Positions 33,252 to 41,771 of a stretch of 64,000 nt of DNA are shown in pieces. The notes under the pieces were generated by a model. It was not told the DNA's origin. It ran no database searches and worked only from the letters and a program-made list of their open reading frames with translations. Where the stretch lies: positions 62,001 to 126,000 of the forward strand of contig NZ_JAGTIS010000009.1 of NCBI RefSeq assembly GCF_018704125.1, in the 5' to 3' direction. Both the position numbers and the translations under genes were made by a program. The stretch's first letter is position 1. Every line of letters begins with the position of its first letter. Origin of the DNA: Metapseudomonas boanensis (GTDB taxonomy: Bacteria > Pseudomonadota > Gammaproteobacteria > Pseudomonadales > Pseudomonadaceae).

Positions 33252-34847
33252 ATGAGTACTGCTTCTCCAACAACAAAAAGCCACGGGAAGGTGCGCCTGA
33301 ATCCGGTCGTGTTCTTCGGGTCCACTGCGCTGATCGTGCTTCTCACGGTTGCCTTGATCGCATTCCCCGACAGCGCAGGTGCCTGGCTCGGCCAGGCCCA
33401 GAGCTGGCTGTCGCGCAGCTTCGGCTGGTACTACATGCTGGCCATCGGCGCTTATCTGTTCTTCGTGCTTTACGTGGCGTTCTCCCGCTACGGCCATCTG
33501 CGCCTGGGTGCCGATGACGACAGGCCCGACTTCAGTTACGGCGCCTGGGCCGGCATGCTGTTCTCCTCCGGGATCGGCATTTCGCTGCTCTATTTCGCCG
33601 CCTCCGAGCCCATCGACCACCTCTACAACCCGCCGGAAGGCGAGCCGGGCAGCCAGTCCGCTGCGCGCCAGGCGCTGCAGCTGACTTTCCTGCACTGGGG
33701 CGTACACGGCTGGGCGATCTATGCGCTGGTGGGCCTGGCGGTCGGCTATTTCGCCTATCGCCACAAACAGCCGCTGGCCCTGCGTTCAGCGCTCTATCCG
33801 CTGTTCGGCGAGCGCCTGATGAAGGGCTCAGTGGGTAACGCGGTGGATTGCTTTGGCATCTTCGTGACCCTGCTGGGCCTGGTGACCAACCTCGGTATCG
33901 GTTCCCTGCAGGTCTCCTCCGGCCTTGAGTACCTGTTCGGCTTTCCGCACAGCCAGGGCGCGCTGTTGTCGGTGATCCTCGTGATGAGCGCGGTGGCCAC
34001 CCTGGCTGCGGTGTCCGGCATCGAGAAGGGCATCCGTCGCCTGTCGAACCTGAACATCATTCTGTTCAGCGGTCTGCTGGTGTTCGTGCTGCTCGCGGGG
34101 GATACCCTGCACCTGCTCAACGGTTTCGTACAGAACCTGGGCGACTACCTCAACGGCCTGGTGCTGAAGACCTTCGACCTCTACGTCTATACCGGCCAGT
34201 CCGGCAAGAGCGAAGAGTGGATGGGCCTGTGGACCCTGTTCTACTGGGCGTGGTGGATTTCCTGGGCCCCCTTCGTGGGCATGTTCGTGGCCCGTATCTC
34301 GCGTGGTCGTACCGTGCGCGAGCTGGTGTGTGGTGTACTGCTGATCCCGCTGGGCTTCACCCTGGCCTGGCTGTCGGTGTTCGGCAACAGCGCCCTGGAG
34401 CTGGTGATGAACCAGAACGCGGCAGATCTTGGCAAGGCGGCGCTGGAACAGCCGGCGATGTCGATCTACCTGCTTCTGGAGCATTACCCCTGGTCCAAGG
34501 TGGTGATCGGCCTCTCGATCTGCGTCGGCTTCGTGCTCTTCCTCACTCCGGCTGACTCCGGCTCGGTGATGCTGGCCAACCTCTCTCGTGAGGAGGGCGA
34601 TCTCGACGAAGACGCGCCGAACTGGCTGCGGATCTTCTGGTCCGCGCTGGTGACCCTGGTGACCATCGGCCTGTTGTTCGCCGGTAACTTCACCGCCATG
34701 CAGACCGTGGTGGTGTTGGCGGGGCTGCCGTTCTCGGTTGTGCTGTTGCTGTATATGTTCGCCCTGCTCAAGGCGATGAAGGCCGACCTGGCGGCGACCC
34801 AGCCGGTCCCGACGGTGCGGCCAGCACTGCGTGGCGAAGCGGCCTGA
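33252..34847 (+). CDS. betT: BCCT-family choline transporter
   Basis: 531-residue secondary transporter with about 12 membrane helices that imports choline for the Bet enzymes. The BCCT signature WAWWISWAPFVGMFVARISR (20 residues) is present, as are the N-terminal NPVVFFGSTALIVLLTVAL helix and the GIGSLQVSSGLEYL segment. The start at 33252 (MSTASPTTKSHGKV) was chosen; the frame open before it is intergenic. The C-terminal tail after the last helix is short (about 25 residues), unlike osmoregulated BetT forms with a long cytoplasmic tail, which suggests a catabolic rather than osmotic role; this is inference. Divergent from betIBA and shares the BetI operator. Confidence 0.94.
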   Translation: MSTASPTTKSHGKVRLNPVVFFGSTALIVLLTVALIAFPDSAGAWLGQAQSWLSRSFGWYYMLAIGAYLFFVLYVAFSRYGHLRLGADDDRPDFSYGAWAGMLFSSGIGISLLYFAASEPIDHLYNPPEGEPGSQSAARQALQLTFLHWGVHGWAIYALVGLAVGYFAYRHKQPLALRSALYPLFGERLMKGSVGNAVDCFGIFVTLLGLVTNLGIGSLQVSSGLEYLFGFPHSQGALLSVILVMSAVATLAAVSGIEKGIRRLSNLNIILFSGLLVFVLLAGDTLHLLNGFVQNLGDYLNGLVLKTFDLYVYTGQSGKSEEWMGLWTLFYWAWWISWAPFVGMFVARISRGRTVRELVCGVLLIPLGFTLAWLSVFGNSALELVMNQNAADLGKAALEQPAMSIYLLLEHYPWSKVVIGLSICVGFVLFLTPADSGSVMLANLSREEGDLDEDAPNWLRIFWSALVTLVTIGLLFAGNFTAMQTVVVLAGLPFSVVLLLYMFALLKAMKADLAATQPVPTVRPALRGEAA

Positions 34848-34862
34848 TCCTTTGCCAGTGGT

Positions 34863-34900
34863 AACGAAAAAGCCCAGTCCAGTGACTGGGCTTTTTCGTT
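34863..34900. terminator. Bidirectional terminator between betT and betI2
   Basis: AACGAAAAAGCCCAGTC, CAGT loop, GACTGGGCTTTTTCGTT: 17-bp perfect stem with A-run and T-run on opposite sides. It serves the rightward betT and could serve the leftward betI2 gene. Confidence 0.9.
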
Positions 34901-35072
34901 TCGCATGGGTAGGACGGGTCAGGCAGCACTCCGGTGAGCGCAGCGATACTCAACGAAGGGAATTGGCAGCTGCTTGATGGGTATCGCAGATGTCCGGCCA
35001 GGATGATCATGGGCAAACCCTTGCCTACGTGTCCCGGCAATCGTTATCTAGCTGTCCTGGCAGCACACAGGC

Positions 35073-35678
35073 TCAACCCATCCTGCGGGGTGCTGCCTTG
35101 GCCAACTGCAGGTCGAGGTATTCGAAGGCGATCCGCAGGGCCTGCTCGGTTTGGAACGCATCGCCAGATAGCGCACTTCGCAGCCACAGGCCGTCGATCA
35201 GCGCGGCCATGCCCCGCGCCGCGGCGCGGGCCTCGTCGAGCGGCAGTACACGGCGGAACTCACAGCAGAGATTGGAGTAAAGCCGGTGGTCGTTGATCCG
35301 CTGCAAGCGGCGCAGTGCCGGCTGGTGCATGCTGCTGGCCCAGAACGCCAGCCAGGTTTTCATGGCCGGGCCACTGACCTGGCTGTCATCGAAGTTGCCT
35401 TCAACGATGGCCCGCAGCTGCGCACGTGGGCTATCGTCCCGCAGCCTGGTGCGACGCTGGCGCACCGCACTGCTGAGGGCGGCCATCAGGTGACGCATTG
35501 TGGCTTCCAGCAGGCCGTTCTTGTCCCGGAAGTAGTGGCTGATGATGCCGTTGGAAACGCCGGCGAGACGGGCGATGTAGGCGATGCTGGCATCGCTCAT
35601 GCCGACCTGGTCGACGGCCTCGAGGGTGGCCTGGATCAACTGCGAACGGCGGATCGGCTGCATTCCGACCTTGGGCAT
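35073..35678 (-). CDS. BetI-like TetR repressor, second copy
   Basis: 201 residues, colinear with BetI over its length. The DNA-binding part (residues 1-62) differs from BetI at only six places, and the recognition helix [11 protein letters not shown] is identical; differences gather at about residues 63-103 and near the C-terminus, where ligand specificity would lie. A perfect 20-bp palindrome containing TTGATCGATCAA lies 54 bp upstream. It sits between betT and aguA, on the same strand as aguA. It may regulate itself, the choline genes, or the agmatine genes; none is proven. It probably arose by duplication of betI. Confidence 0.9.
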   Translation of the reverse strand: MPKVGMQPIRRSQLIQATLEAVDQVGMSDASIAYIARLAGVSNGIISHYFRDKNGLLEATMRHLMAALSSAVRQRRTRLRDDSPRAQLRAIVEGNFDDSQVSGPAMKTWLAFWASSMHQPALRRLQRINDHRLYSNLCCEFRRVLPLDEARAAARGMAALIDGLWLRSALSGDAFQTEQALRIAFEYLDLQLAKAAPRRMG

Positions 35679-35731
35679 CAGGGATTTCCACCATGCTCTG
35701 CGGATTTGGGAGGGCGCAGTCTAGGGGGTAT

Positions 35732-35751
35732 TCGATTGATCGATCAATCGA
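35732..35751. promoter_or_regulatory. 20-bp perfect palindrome, probable BetI2 operator
   Basis: TCGATTGATCGATCAATCGA, with core TTGATCGATCAA at 35736-35747, which matches the BetI site TTGAACGTTCAA at 10 of 12 positions. A further partial copy GATTGATCGATC follows at 35755-35766. It lies between betI2 and aguA. Confidence 0.7.
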
Positions 35752-35817
35752 TGGGATTGATCGATCCTGGTCGGGCCAACCCCCTCGCGTTAACGAAGGG
35801 GCTACCGTCAGCTTCGC

Positions 35818-36924
35818 TCAGCGCTGTTGCGGCGCCGGTTGCTGCTGGGTGATGCAGTGGATGTTACCGCCGCCGAGGAGGATCTCCCGGCCTGGCACCA
35901 TGACCACTTCATGCTCCGGGAACACGCGCGCGAGGATCGCCTCGGCCGTGGCGTCCTTCGCATCGTCGAACTTCGGCGCGATGATGCCGCCGTTGACGAT
36001 CAGGAAGTTGACGTAGGATCCGGCAAGGCGGATCGACGGATCGCGCTCCTGGGTGCCTTCCACCAGATCGACGCCCGCGCATTCTTCCTCGGTGGCGTAG
36101 ATCGGGCCTGGAATTGGCATCTTGTGCACGACCAGCTGGCGGCCCTTGGCGTCGCGGGCGCTTTCCAGCACCTTCATCGCTGCCTGGCAACGCGGGTAGT
36201 TCGGGTCCTGCGGGTCGTCGGTCCAGGCCAGCAGCACTTCACCCGGGCGAACGTAGCAGCAGAAGTTGTCCACATGGCCGTCGGTCTCGTCGTTATACAG
36301 ACCGTCCGGCAGCCAGATGATGGTGTCTACCGCCAGGTGCTCGCGCAGCACTGCCTCGATCTGCTCGCGGTCGAGGTGCGGGTTGCGATTCTTGTTCAGC
36401 AGGCATTCTTCAGTGGTGATCAGCGTGCCTTCGCCATCCACGTGGATGGAGCCGCCTTCCAGCACGAAGCCGTCGGTGCGGTAGCGCTTGCTGTGCTCGA
36501 TCTCGAGGACCTTGCGCGCCACCTGGTCATCGCGGTTCCAGGGGAAGTAGAGGCCGCCGTCGAAGCCGCCCCAGGCGTTGAAGGTCCAGTCCACGCCACG
36601 TACGTCACCCTGGCCATTGACCACGAAGGTCGGGCCGGTGTCGCGCACCCAGGCGTCGTCGGTGCTGATTTCCACCACGCGGATGTTCGGCTCGTCCAGG
36701 CGGGCGCGGGCGTTCTCGTACTGGCCGGCGGAGACGCAAACGGTCACCGGCTCGAAGCGTGCGATGGCCTTGGCCACAGCGGTGAAGGCTTCCTGCGCGG
36801 GCTTGCCGCCCAGGCGCCAGTTATCCGGCCGCTCGGGCCAGACCATCCAGGTCTGGCTGTGCGTTTCCCACTCGGCAGGCATGCGGAAGCCGTCGTCGCG
36901 CGGGAGGCTGTTCAGTGTGTTCAT
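35818..36924 (-). CDS. aguA: Agmatine deiminase
   Basis: 368-residue enzyme hydrolysing agmatine to N-carbamoylputrescine and ammonia. The catalytic nucleophile is C357 in [13 protein letters not shown] near the C-terminus, and the family motifs [37 protein letters not shown] and DGHVDNF are all present. It follows aguB with an 89-bp gap and ends 140 bp from betI2. With aguB it supplies putrescine to the spu pathway. Regulation by AguR is expected because aguR lies upstream of aguB. Confidence 0.96.
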   Translation of the reverse strand: MNTLNSLPRDDGFRMPAEWETHSQTWMVWPERPDNWRLGGKPAQEAFTAVAKAIARFEPVTVCVSAGQYENARARLDEPNIRVVEISTDDAWVRDTGPTFVVNGQGDVRGVDWTFNAWGGFDGGLYFPWNRDDQVARKVLEIEHSKRYRTDGFVLEGGSIHVDGEGTLITTEECLLNKNRNPHLDREQIEAVLREHLAVDTIIWLPDGLYNDETDGHVDNFCCYVRPGEVLLAWTDDPQDPNYPRCQAAMKVLESARDAKGRQLVVHKMPIPGPIYATEEECAGVDLVEGTQERDPSIRLAGSYVNFLIVNGGIIAPKFDDAKDATAEAILARVFPEHEVVMVPGREILLGGGNIHCITQQQPAPQQR

Positions 36925-37013
36925 CGGTCCACCTCTATTTGCGAACTGGGGCCAGGGCCGGGCCCGCTACAGCAGGCATCCTGCGGCAGCGGACCAGGGC
37001 CCCGTGGCTGGAA

Positions 37014-37892
37014 TCAGGACGCCAGCGAGCCGTCCAGGGTCTTGATCGGGCCATAGAGGTTCGGGCGACGGTCACGGAACACACCCCAGGCGCTGCGTAC
37101 GCGCTCAAGCTGGTCGAGGTCGAAGCTATGCACCAGGATACCTTCCTCGGTCTGGTCCAGTTCCTCGACTTTTTCGCCGAACTGGTTGGCGATGAAGGAG
37201 GAGCCGTAGAAGGTGATGTCGTAACCGTCCTGCTCTTCCTTGCCGATGCGGTTGGAAGCCACCAGCGGCATCAGGTTGGCGCCGGCATGGCCTTGCTGCA
37301 CACGCTGCCAATGATCGCGAGAAATGATGTTGGGGTCATGCGGCTCGCTACCGATGGCGGTCGGGTAGAAGAGAATTTCGGCGCCGAGCAGTGCCATGCA
37401 GCGCGCGCTCTCTGGGTACCACTGGTCCCAGCAGATACCGACGCCGATCTTGGCGTAGCGGGTGTTCCACACCTTGAAGCCGGTGTCGCCCGGGTTGAAG
37501 TAGTACTTCTCGTGGTAGCCCGGGCCATCCGGGATGTGGCTCTTGCGGTAGATGCCGAGGTTGCTGCCATCGGCGTCGATGATCGCGATGCTGTTGAAGC
37601 GTGCGCGGCCGGCCAGCTCGAAGAAGCTGATGGGCAGCACGACTTCAAGCTCTTTGGCGACCTTCTGGAAGTGCGCGATGGCTTCATTGACTTCAGCTGG
37701 GGTCGCCAGCAACAGGTAGTCCGCATTGGGCTTCTGGCAGAAATAGGGGGTCTCGAAGAGTTCCTGGATCAGGATGATCTGCGCGCCCTTGGCGGCGGCC
37801 TGGCGGACCAGCTTCTCGGCGTTGGCGATATTCGCGGCGCGATCCCAGGAGCAGGCCATCTGGGTAGCGGCGACGGTAACGATGCGGGACAT
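37014..37892 (-). CDS. aguB: N-carbamoylputrescine amidohydrolase
   Basis: 292-residue nitrilase-superfamily enzyme that converts N-carbamoylputrescine to putrescine. The catalytic triad is E44 (LIQELFETPYF), K117 (YRKSHIPDGPGYHEKYYF region) and C154 (GVGICWDQWYPE). Length and motifs agree with plant and Pseudomonas AguB. It is first of the aguBA pair on the minus strand. The 198-bp gap to aguR contains an inverted repeat CGGATA-AA-TATCCG that could be the operator. Confidence 0.96.
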   Translation of the reverse strand: MSRIVTVAATQMACSWDRAANIANAEKLVRQAAAKGAQIILIQELFETPYFCQKPNADYLLLATPAEVNEAIAHFQKVAKELEVVLPISFFELAGRARFNSIAIIDADGSNLGIYRKSHIPDGPGYHEKYYFNPGDTGFKVWNTRYAKIGVGICWDQWYPESARCMALLGAEILFYPTAIGSEPHDPNIISRDHWQRVQQGHAGANLMPLVASNRIGKEEQDGYDITFYGSSFIANQFGEKVEELDQTEEGILVHSFDLDQLERVRSAWGVFRDRRPNLYGPIKTLDGSLAS

Positions 37893-38064
37893 GGAACACC
37901 TCGTAAGGACGATTACGAATAGGTCGTTAGAACCTAGCAGACGACCTGTGGCAATGCCGTGTCGGCGGGGCGGTGCCCGCCGTTCGGATGCTGACTTTAT
38001 AGTCGATAAAAATCCGTATTAGAAGCGTAATTTTTCTATTGCAGCGCAGTGATCGATTATTAAA

Positions 38065-38078
38065 CGGATAAATATCCG
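38065..38078. promoter_or_regulatory. Inverted repeat CGGATAAATATCCG, probable AguR operator
   Basis: Six-base arms around AA, in the A+T-rich gap between aguR and aguB (37893-38090). A related half-site AAATCCGTATTAG lies about 50 bp nearer to aguB. TetR proteins of this type bind such sites. Confidence 0.5.
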
Positions 38079-38090
38079 ATTTATGTCCAA

Positions 38091-38735
38091 TTAGTCCGCT
38101 TTCGGGGCCGGGCGTTTGGGTAGGAAGGGCGGCAGGTAGAGGCCGAGGTAGGCATCGAACACCCGCATGCCCTCCTCGGCCAGGCGCGGGGTGATTTCGC
38201 CGTGTAGCTGCACCGAGCGGGCATAGACACGGTCGCCCAGTTCCATGGCCAGAGCGAAGACGTCGATATCGTCGGGCAGGGTCGGCAGTTCGAAATGGCG
38301 CTCGAAGAGGATGTGCATCAGCCGGCCGAGTTCGATGTCGTGCTGGCGGTCGGCCTGGGTCACCTCGGTGAGGCCGTGTTGGGCCAGGATCAGTTGGCGC
38401 GCCGCGGCATCGGCGGCATAGATCGACAGCATGCGCTCCTCCACCAGCCGTGATAGATCGCGCCAGTGGCGCAGGCCGTCATGGGCGATGGGTTGCTGCA
38501 GGCAGGCGCGGAAAGCGGCATGCACGTCTGTGGTAAGGGCCTCGAGGATGGCCGGCACGCTGGAGAAGAAATGGTAGACGGAGGAGGGGGGCATCTCCGC
38601 GCGCTCAGCGACGGTGTAGATCGACAAGTTGGCAACGCCTTGCTCTGCGAGCAGGGTGCGGGCGGCGTCGAGTATCCCGGTGATACGCAGTTGGCTGCTG
38701 GCGCGAGGCTTGCGGGTAGTGGCGTGACGCGACAT
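38091..38735 (-). CDS. aguR: TetR-family regulator of agmatine utilisation
   Basis: 214-residue TetR protein. The HTH is RTLLAEQGVANLSIYTVAERAE-type (helix segment TVAERAEMPPSSVYHFFSSV), and the C-terminal domain is helical. In P. aeruginosa the gene upstream of aguBA encodes AguR, which represses aguBA and responds to agmatine and N-carbamoylputrescine. Same order here: aguR-aguB-aguA on one strand. The promoter for aguBA must lie in the 198-bp gap between aguR and aguB. It is preceded upstream by a REP pair and a solute-binding protein gene. Confidence 0.9.
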   Translation of the reverse strand: MSRHATTRKPRASSQLRITGILDAARTLLAEQGVANLSIYTVAERAEMPPSSVYHFFSSVPAILEALTTDVHAAFRACLQQPIAHDGLRHWRDLSRLVEERMLSIYAADAAARQLILAQHGLTEVTQADRQHDIELGRLMHILFERHFELPTLPDDIDVFALAMELGDRVYARSVQLHGEITPRLAEEGMRVFDAYLGLYLPPFLPKRPAPKAD

Positions 38736-38830
38736 GGGAGGCTCCTCTCCTTCGAGCCGCTATTGGACGTCAGGCCGCGGGGCGGCGGCAAGTGCGGGGA
38801 ATGGGCAGGGCGCTGCGCTGGCCGTTTGTC

Positions 38831-38906
38831 GTAGGAGCGAATTCATTCGCCTGGTAATCAAAATGGCGGCGGTGCAGCCCTTTGCGAATGAGTTCACACC
38901 CACAGG
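38831..38906. repeat. REP-type inverted pair, GAATTCATTCGCC family
   Basis: GTAGGAGCGAATTCATTCGC at 38831-38850 and GCGAATGAGTTCACACCC at 38884-38901 face each other. Related single copies are at 28977, 51100 and 59171-59250. Located between aguR and the solute-binding protein gene. Confidence 0.65.
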
Positions 38907-38927
38907 AGCAGGGCGCCACCTTGGGCG

Positions 38928-39986
38928 CTATTTCCCTGCGCGAAACGCGGCCCAGACCTGGTCGCGGGTGGCCCCGAGCTTTTCCGGCAGGGCCTCCAGT
39001 GGGAACAGCCGGCGCTTCGTGTCCTTGTCCGGGTAGAGGCCTGGCTGGTTGCGCAGAGCCTCGTCCAAGTACTGACGAGCATCCGCATTGCCACTGGGGT
39101 AGAGGGTTTCGCTGGTGATCCTGGCCGCGACCTGAGGCTCAAGCAGGTAGTCGATGAATCGGTGCGCCAGGTCGGCGCGGTAGGCGCTGGCAGGAATCAC
39201 GAGGTTGTCGATGAACAGCACCGAGCCTTCCTGCGGGACGATGAAGTTCACCGGCTGGCCGGCTGCTGCGGCATTCAGGGCATCGCCGACCCAGGCCATG
39301 GCGATGCAGAGTTTTCCGGCATTGAGATCGGCGATGTAGCGCTGGCTATCGACGTAGCGCAGGTTCGGACGCAGCGCGGCGAGCAAGTCGCCGCTGCGTT
39401 TCAGTCGGCTCGGGGCGCTGCGGGCGAGGCTGCGCCCCTGATAGTTGAGCAGGACCGCCAGGGTTTCGTCCGGGGCGTCCAGCAGGCTGATCCCGCATTG
39501 GCTCAGGCGAGCACTTTGCTGTGGATCGAAGAGCAGGCTCCAGCTCTGGGGAAGTGGGCCGCCAAAGGCCTTTTCCGCTTTCGGAGTGTTCACGGCCAGG
39601 CCAACAGCGCCCCAGAGGTAGGGCACCGCGTGCTGGTTATTCGGGTCGGAGGCGGCCACCTTGCTCAGCAGTTGTTTGTCGAGGTGCTTGCGATTGGGTA
39701 GCAGCTTGAAGTCCAGCGGCTGCAAGCGCCCGCTGGTGATTAGTCGAGGCAGTTCGTTATGCGAGGGAACCGCGACATCGATCGGCTCGCCACCGGCCAT
39801 GGCCTGGTCCAGTTCTTCGGCGCTGCTGAAGGTGCGGTAATCGACACGAATGCCGGTGTGTTGCTCGAAGTCCTTGAGCACCTGGGGGGCGATGTAATCG
39901 TTCCAGTTGTAGACGCGGATCAGGTCTTCGGCCTGAGCCAGCGTGGGGAGCAGTGCGAGCAACAGCGGGGCGAGCAAGCGGGGCAT
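38928..39986 (-). CDS. Polyamine-type periplasmic binding protein (PotF/SpuD family)
   Basis: 352 residues with signal peptide PRLLAPLLLALLPTLAQA. The mature N-terminus IRVYNWNDYIAPQVLKDFEQ and the segment DVAVPSHNELPRLI parallel SpuD and SpuE from the same window, so the protein belongs to the polyamine-binding group, though it diverges more. P. aeruginosa has the same extra gene between aguR and spuI. It lacks its own permease; it may use SpuFGH or be a sensor. The start at 39986 has GGGAGGAAGTC before it; the nine upstream codons are not needed. Confidence 0.88.
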   Translation of the reverse strand: MPRLLAPLLLALLPTLAQAEDLIRVYNWNDYIAPQVLKDFEQHTGIRVDYRTFSSAEELDQAMAGGEPIDVAVPSHNELPRLITSGRLQPLDFKLLPNRKHLDKQLLSKVAASDPNNQHAVPYLWGAVGLAVNTPKAEKAFGGPLPQSWSLLFDPQQSARLSQCGISLLDAPDETLAVLLNYQGRSLARSAPSRLKRSGDLLAALRPNLRYVDSQRYIADLNAGKLCIAMAWVGDALNAAAAGQPVNFIVPQEGSVLFIDNLVIPASAYRADLAHRFIDYLLEPQVAARITSETLYPSGNADARQYLDEALRNQPGLYPDKDTKRRLFPLEALPEKLGATRDQVWAAFRAGK

Positions 39987-40070
39987 GACTTCCTCCCTGA
40001 TGTGAACATGCAATCTCGGTCTTTTGGGGTTTTGCCGGTCGGAGAAGCCGAGCGAGCAATTGCGAAGAGG

Positions 40071-40104
40071 CAGATAAAACGACGCCGGCCCTTGGGGCCG
40101 GCGT
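40071..40104 (-). terminator. Terminator after spuI
   Basis: ACGCCGGCCC, TTG loop, GGGCCGGCGT (10-bp stem, 40082-40104), followed on the minus strand by GTTTTATC. It ends the leftward spuI transcript, 11 bp past the stop codon. Confidence 0.8.
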
Positions 40105-40115
40105 TGTGGACTCGC

Positions 40116-41495
40116 TTACACGGTATGCAGATACCAGTTGTATTCGAGGTCGGAGATGGAGTGTTCGAACTCCTCCAGCTCGCTTTCCTTACAGGCGACA
40201 AAGATGTCGATGTAATCCGGGCTGATGTACTTGGCCAGAATTTCGCTGTCGTCCAGTTCGCGCAGTGCATCGCGCAGGTTGTTCGGCAGGCTCTGTTCCA
40301 ATTGCTCGTACGAGTTGCCTTCGATGGGGGCGCCGGGCTCGATCTTGTTGGTCAGGCCGTGGTGGATACCCGCAAGGATCGCCGACATCATCAGGTAAGG
40401 GTTGGCATCGGCACCGGCAACGCGGTGTTCGAGGCGTACCGAGTCCGGGCTGCCGGTCGGCACGCGCAGCGCGACGGTACGGTTGTCCAGGCCCCAGCTC
40501 GGTGCGTTCGGTACGTAGAACTGCGCGCCGAAACGGCGGTAGGAGTTCACGTTCGGGCACAGGAAGGCCATCGACGCTGCCATGGTCTCGAGCACACCGC
40601 CGACCGCATGACGCAAAGCGGCGTTCTGCTCGGGATCATCGGCGGTGAAGATGTTCTTGCCGGTCTTCTTGTCGATGAGCGAAATGTGCACGTGCAGGCC
40701 GTTGCCCGCCTGGCCCGGATAGGGCTTGGCCATGAAGGTGGTGTCCATCTCATGGTCGTAGGCGATGTTCTTGATCAGGCGCTTGAGCAGCACCGCGTAG
40801 TCGCATGCCTTGATCGCATCGGTGACGTGGTGGAGGTTGACCTCGAACTGCGCCGGGGCGCTTTCCTTGACGATAGCGTCGGCCGGAATGCCCTGGACCT
40901 TCGCCGCTTCGAGGATGTCCTGGAGGCAGTCGGCATATTCATCCAGGTCGTCGATCAGGTAAACCTGGGTCGACTGCGGACGCTTGCCGGAGATCGGCGA
41001 GCGAGGCGGCTGCGGACGGCCGTTCAGGTTCTCCTGGTCGATCAGGTAGAACTCCAGTTCGAAAGCCGCGCAAATAGTCAGGCCCAGCTCGTCAAACTTC
41101 TCCACGACCTGACGCAGTACTTCACGTGGGTCAGCAAAGAAGGGCTGGCCTTCCAGTTCGTGCATGGTCATCAGCAGCTGCGCGGTAGGACGCTTCTGCC
41201 AAGGCTCGTCACTGAGGGTTCCCGGGATGGGATAGCAGATGCGGTCAGCGTCGCCGATGTCCAGGCCGAGGCCTGTACTTTCGACGGTGGATCCATTGAT
41301 GTCGAGAGCGAAGAGTGAAGCAGGGAGGTTGATGCCCTTTTCGTAGACTTTGTGGAGGCTGGCGCGTTCGATTCGCTTGCCTCGTACCACTCCATTCATA
41401 TCTGCAATTAGTAGGTCGACGAACTGGACCTCAGGATGTTCCTTAAGGAATTCGTTCGCTTCTTGAAGCTGAACGGCACTCGGGGGTACCGACAT
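40116..41495 (-). CDS. spuI: Gamma-glutamylpolyamine synthetase
   Basis: 459-residue glutamine-synthetase-fold ligase that joins glutamate to putrescine or other polyamines, first step of the gamma-glutamylation route. GS-type motifs: AFELEFYLIDQ (metal site), SAPAQFEVNLHHV, MAKPYPGQAGNGLHVHISL and NRTVALRVPTG. It is leftward and divergent from spuABC. The start at 41495 (MSVPPSAVQLQEANEFL) is the only well-placed ATG. A terminator follows. SpuB in the same cluster is a relative of similar size with a separate substrate. Confidence 0.94.
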   Translation of the reverse strand: MSVPPSAVQLQEANEFLKEHPEVQFVDLLIADMNGVVRGKRIERASLHKVYEKGINLPASLFALDINGSTVESTGLGLDIGDADRICYPIPGTLSDEPWQKRPTAQLLMTMHELEGQPFFADPREVLRQVVEKFDELGLTICAAFELEFYLIDQENLNGRPQPPRSPISGKRPQSTQVYLIDDLDEYADCLQDILEAAKVQGIPADAIVKESAPAQFEVNLHHVTDAIKACDYAVLLKRLIKNIAYDHEMDTTFMAKPYPGQAGNGLHVHISLIDKKTGKNIFTADDPEQNAALRHAVGGVLETMAASMAFLCPNVNSYRRFGAQFYVPNAPSWGLDNRTVALRVPTGSPDSVRLEHRVAGADANPYLMMSAILAGIHHGLTNKIEPGAPIEGNSYEQLEQSLPNNLRDALRELDDSEILAKYISPDYIDIFVACKESELEEFEHSISDLEYNWYLHTV

Positions 41496-41683
41496 GATGC
41501 AACACCTTTTTTGTTAAAAATATCAATCACGCAGAATCTAAGGTGAGAGTCAATCCGAATCACCCCAGGTTGTCAAGCTGACCCTATTTTGCCCTAAAAG
41601 TGGGCCTGATGGCCAGTTTTGGGGCGTTCCAGGGCGTTCATACTTCTCTCGGAGCCATGCCGGGCGCGGTGCTCAGTGGAGTG

Positions 41684-41724
41684 TGTTCAATTTTTTACGG
41701 CCCTATTGTGTAAAAAAATGAACA
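41684..41724. promoter_or_regulatory. Inverted repeat in the spuI-spuA divergent promoter region
   Basis: TGTTCAATTTTTTAC (41684-41698) and GTAAAAAAATGAACA (41710-41724) pair at 14 of 15 positions around an 11-bp spacer, 48 bp before spuA. It lies in a 276-bp A+T-rich gap and is a likely operator for the polyamine-responsive regulator (PauR in P. aeruginosa; identity not tested). Confidence 0.6.
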
Positions 41725-41771
41725 ACGCTAAGCTCGGTCGAAACCCATAACAGCAATAAAACGGGTGTCTC

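Noticed and set aside
34934-35296. 120-codon plus-strand frame over the end of betI2
   Set aside because: Mirror of betI2 with no conserved features; the TetR gene is clearly the coding strand.
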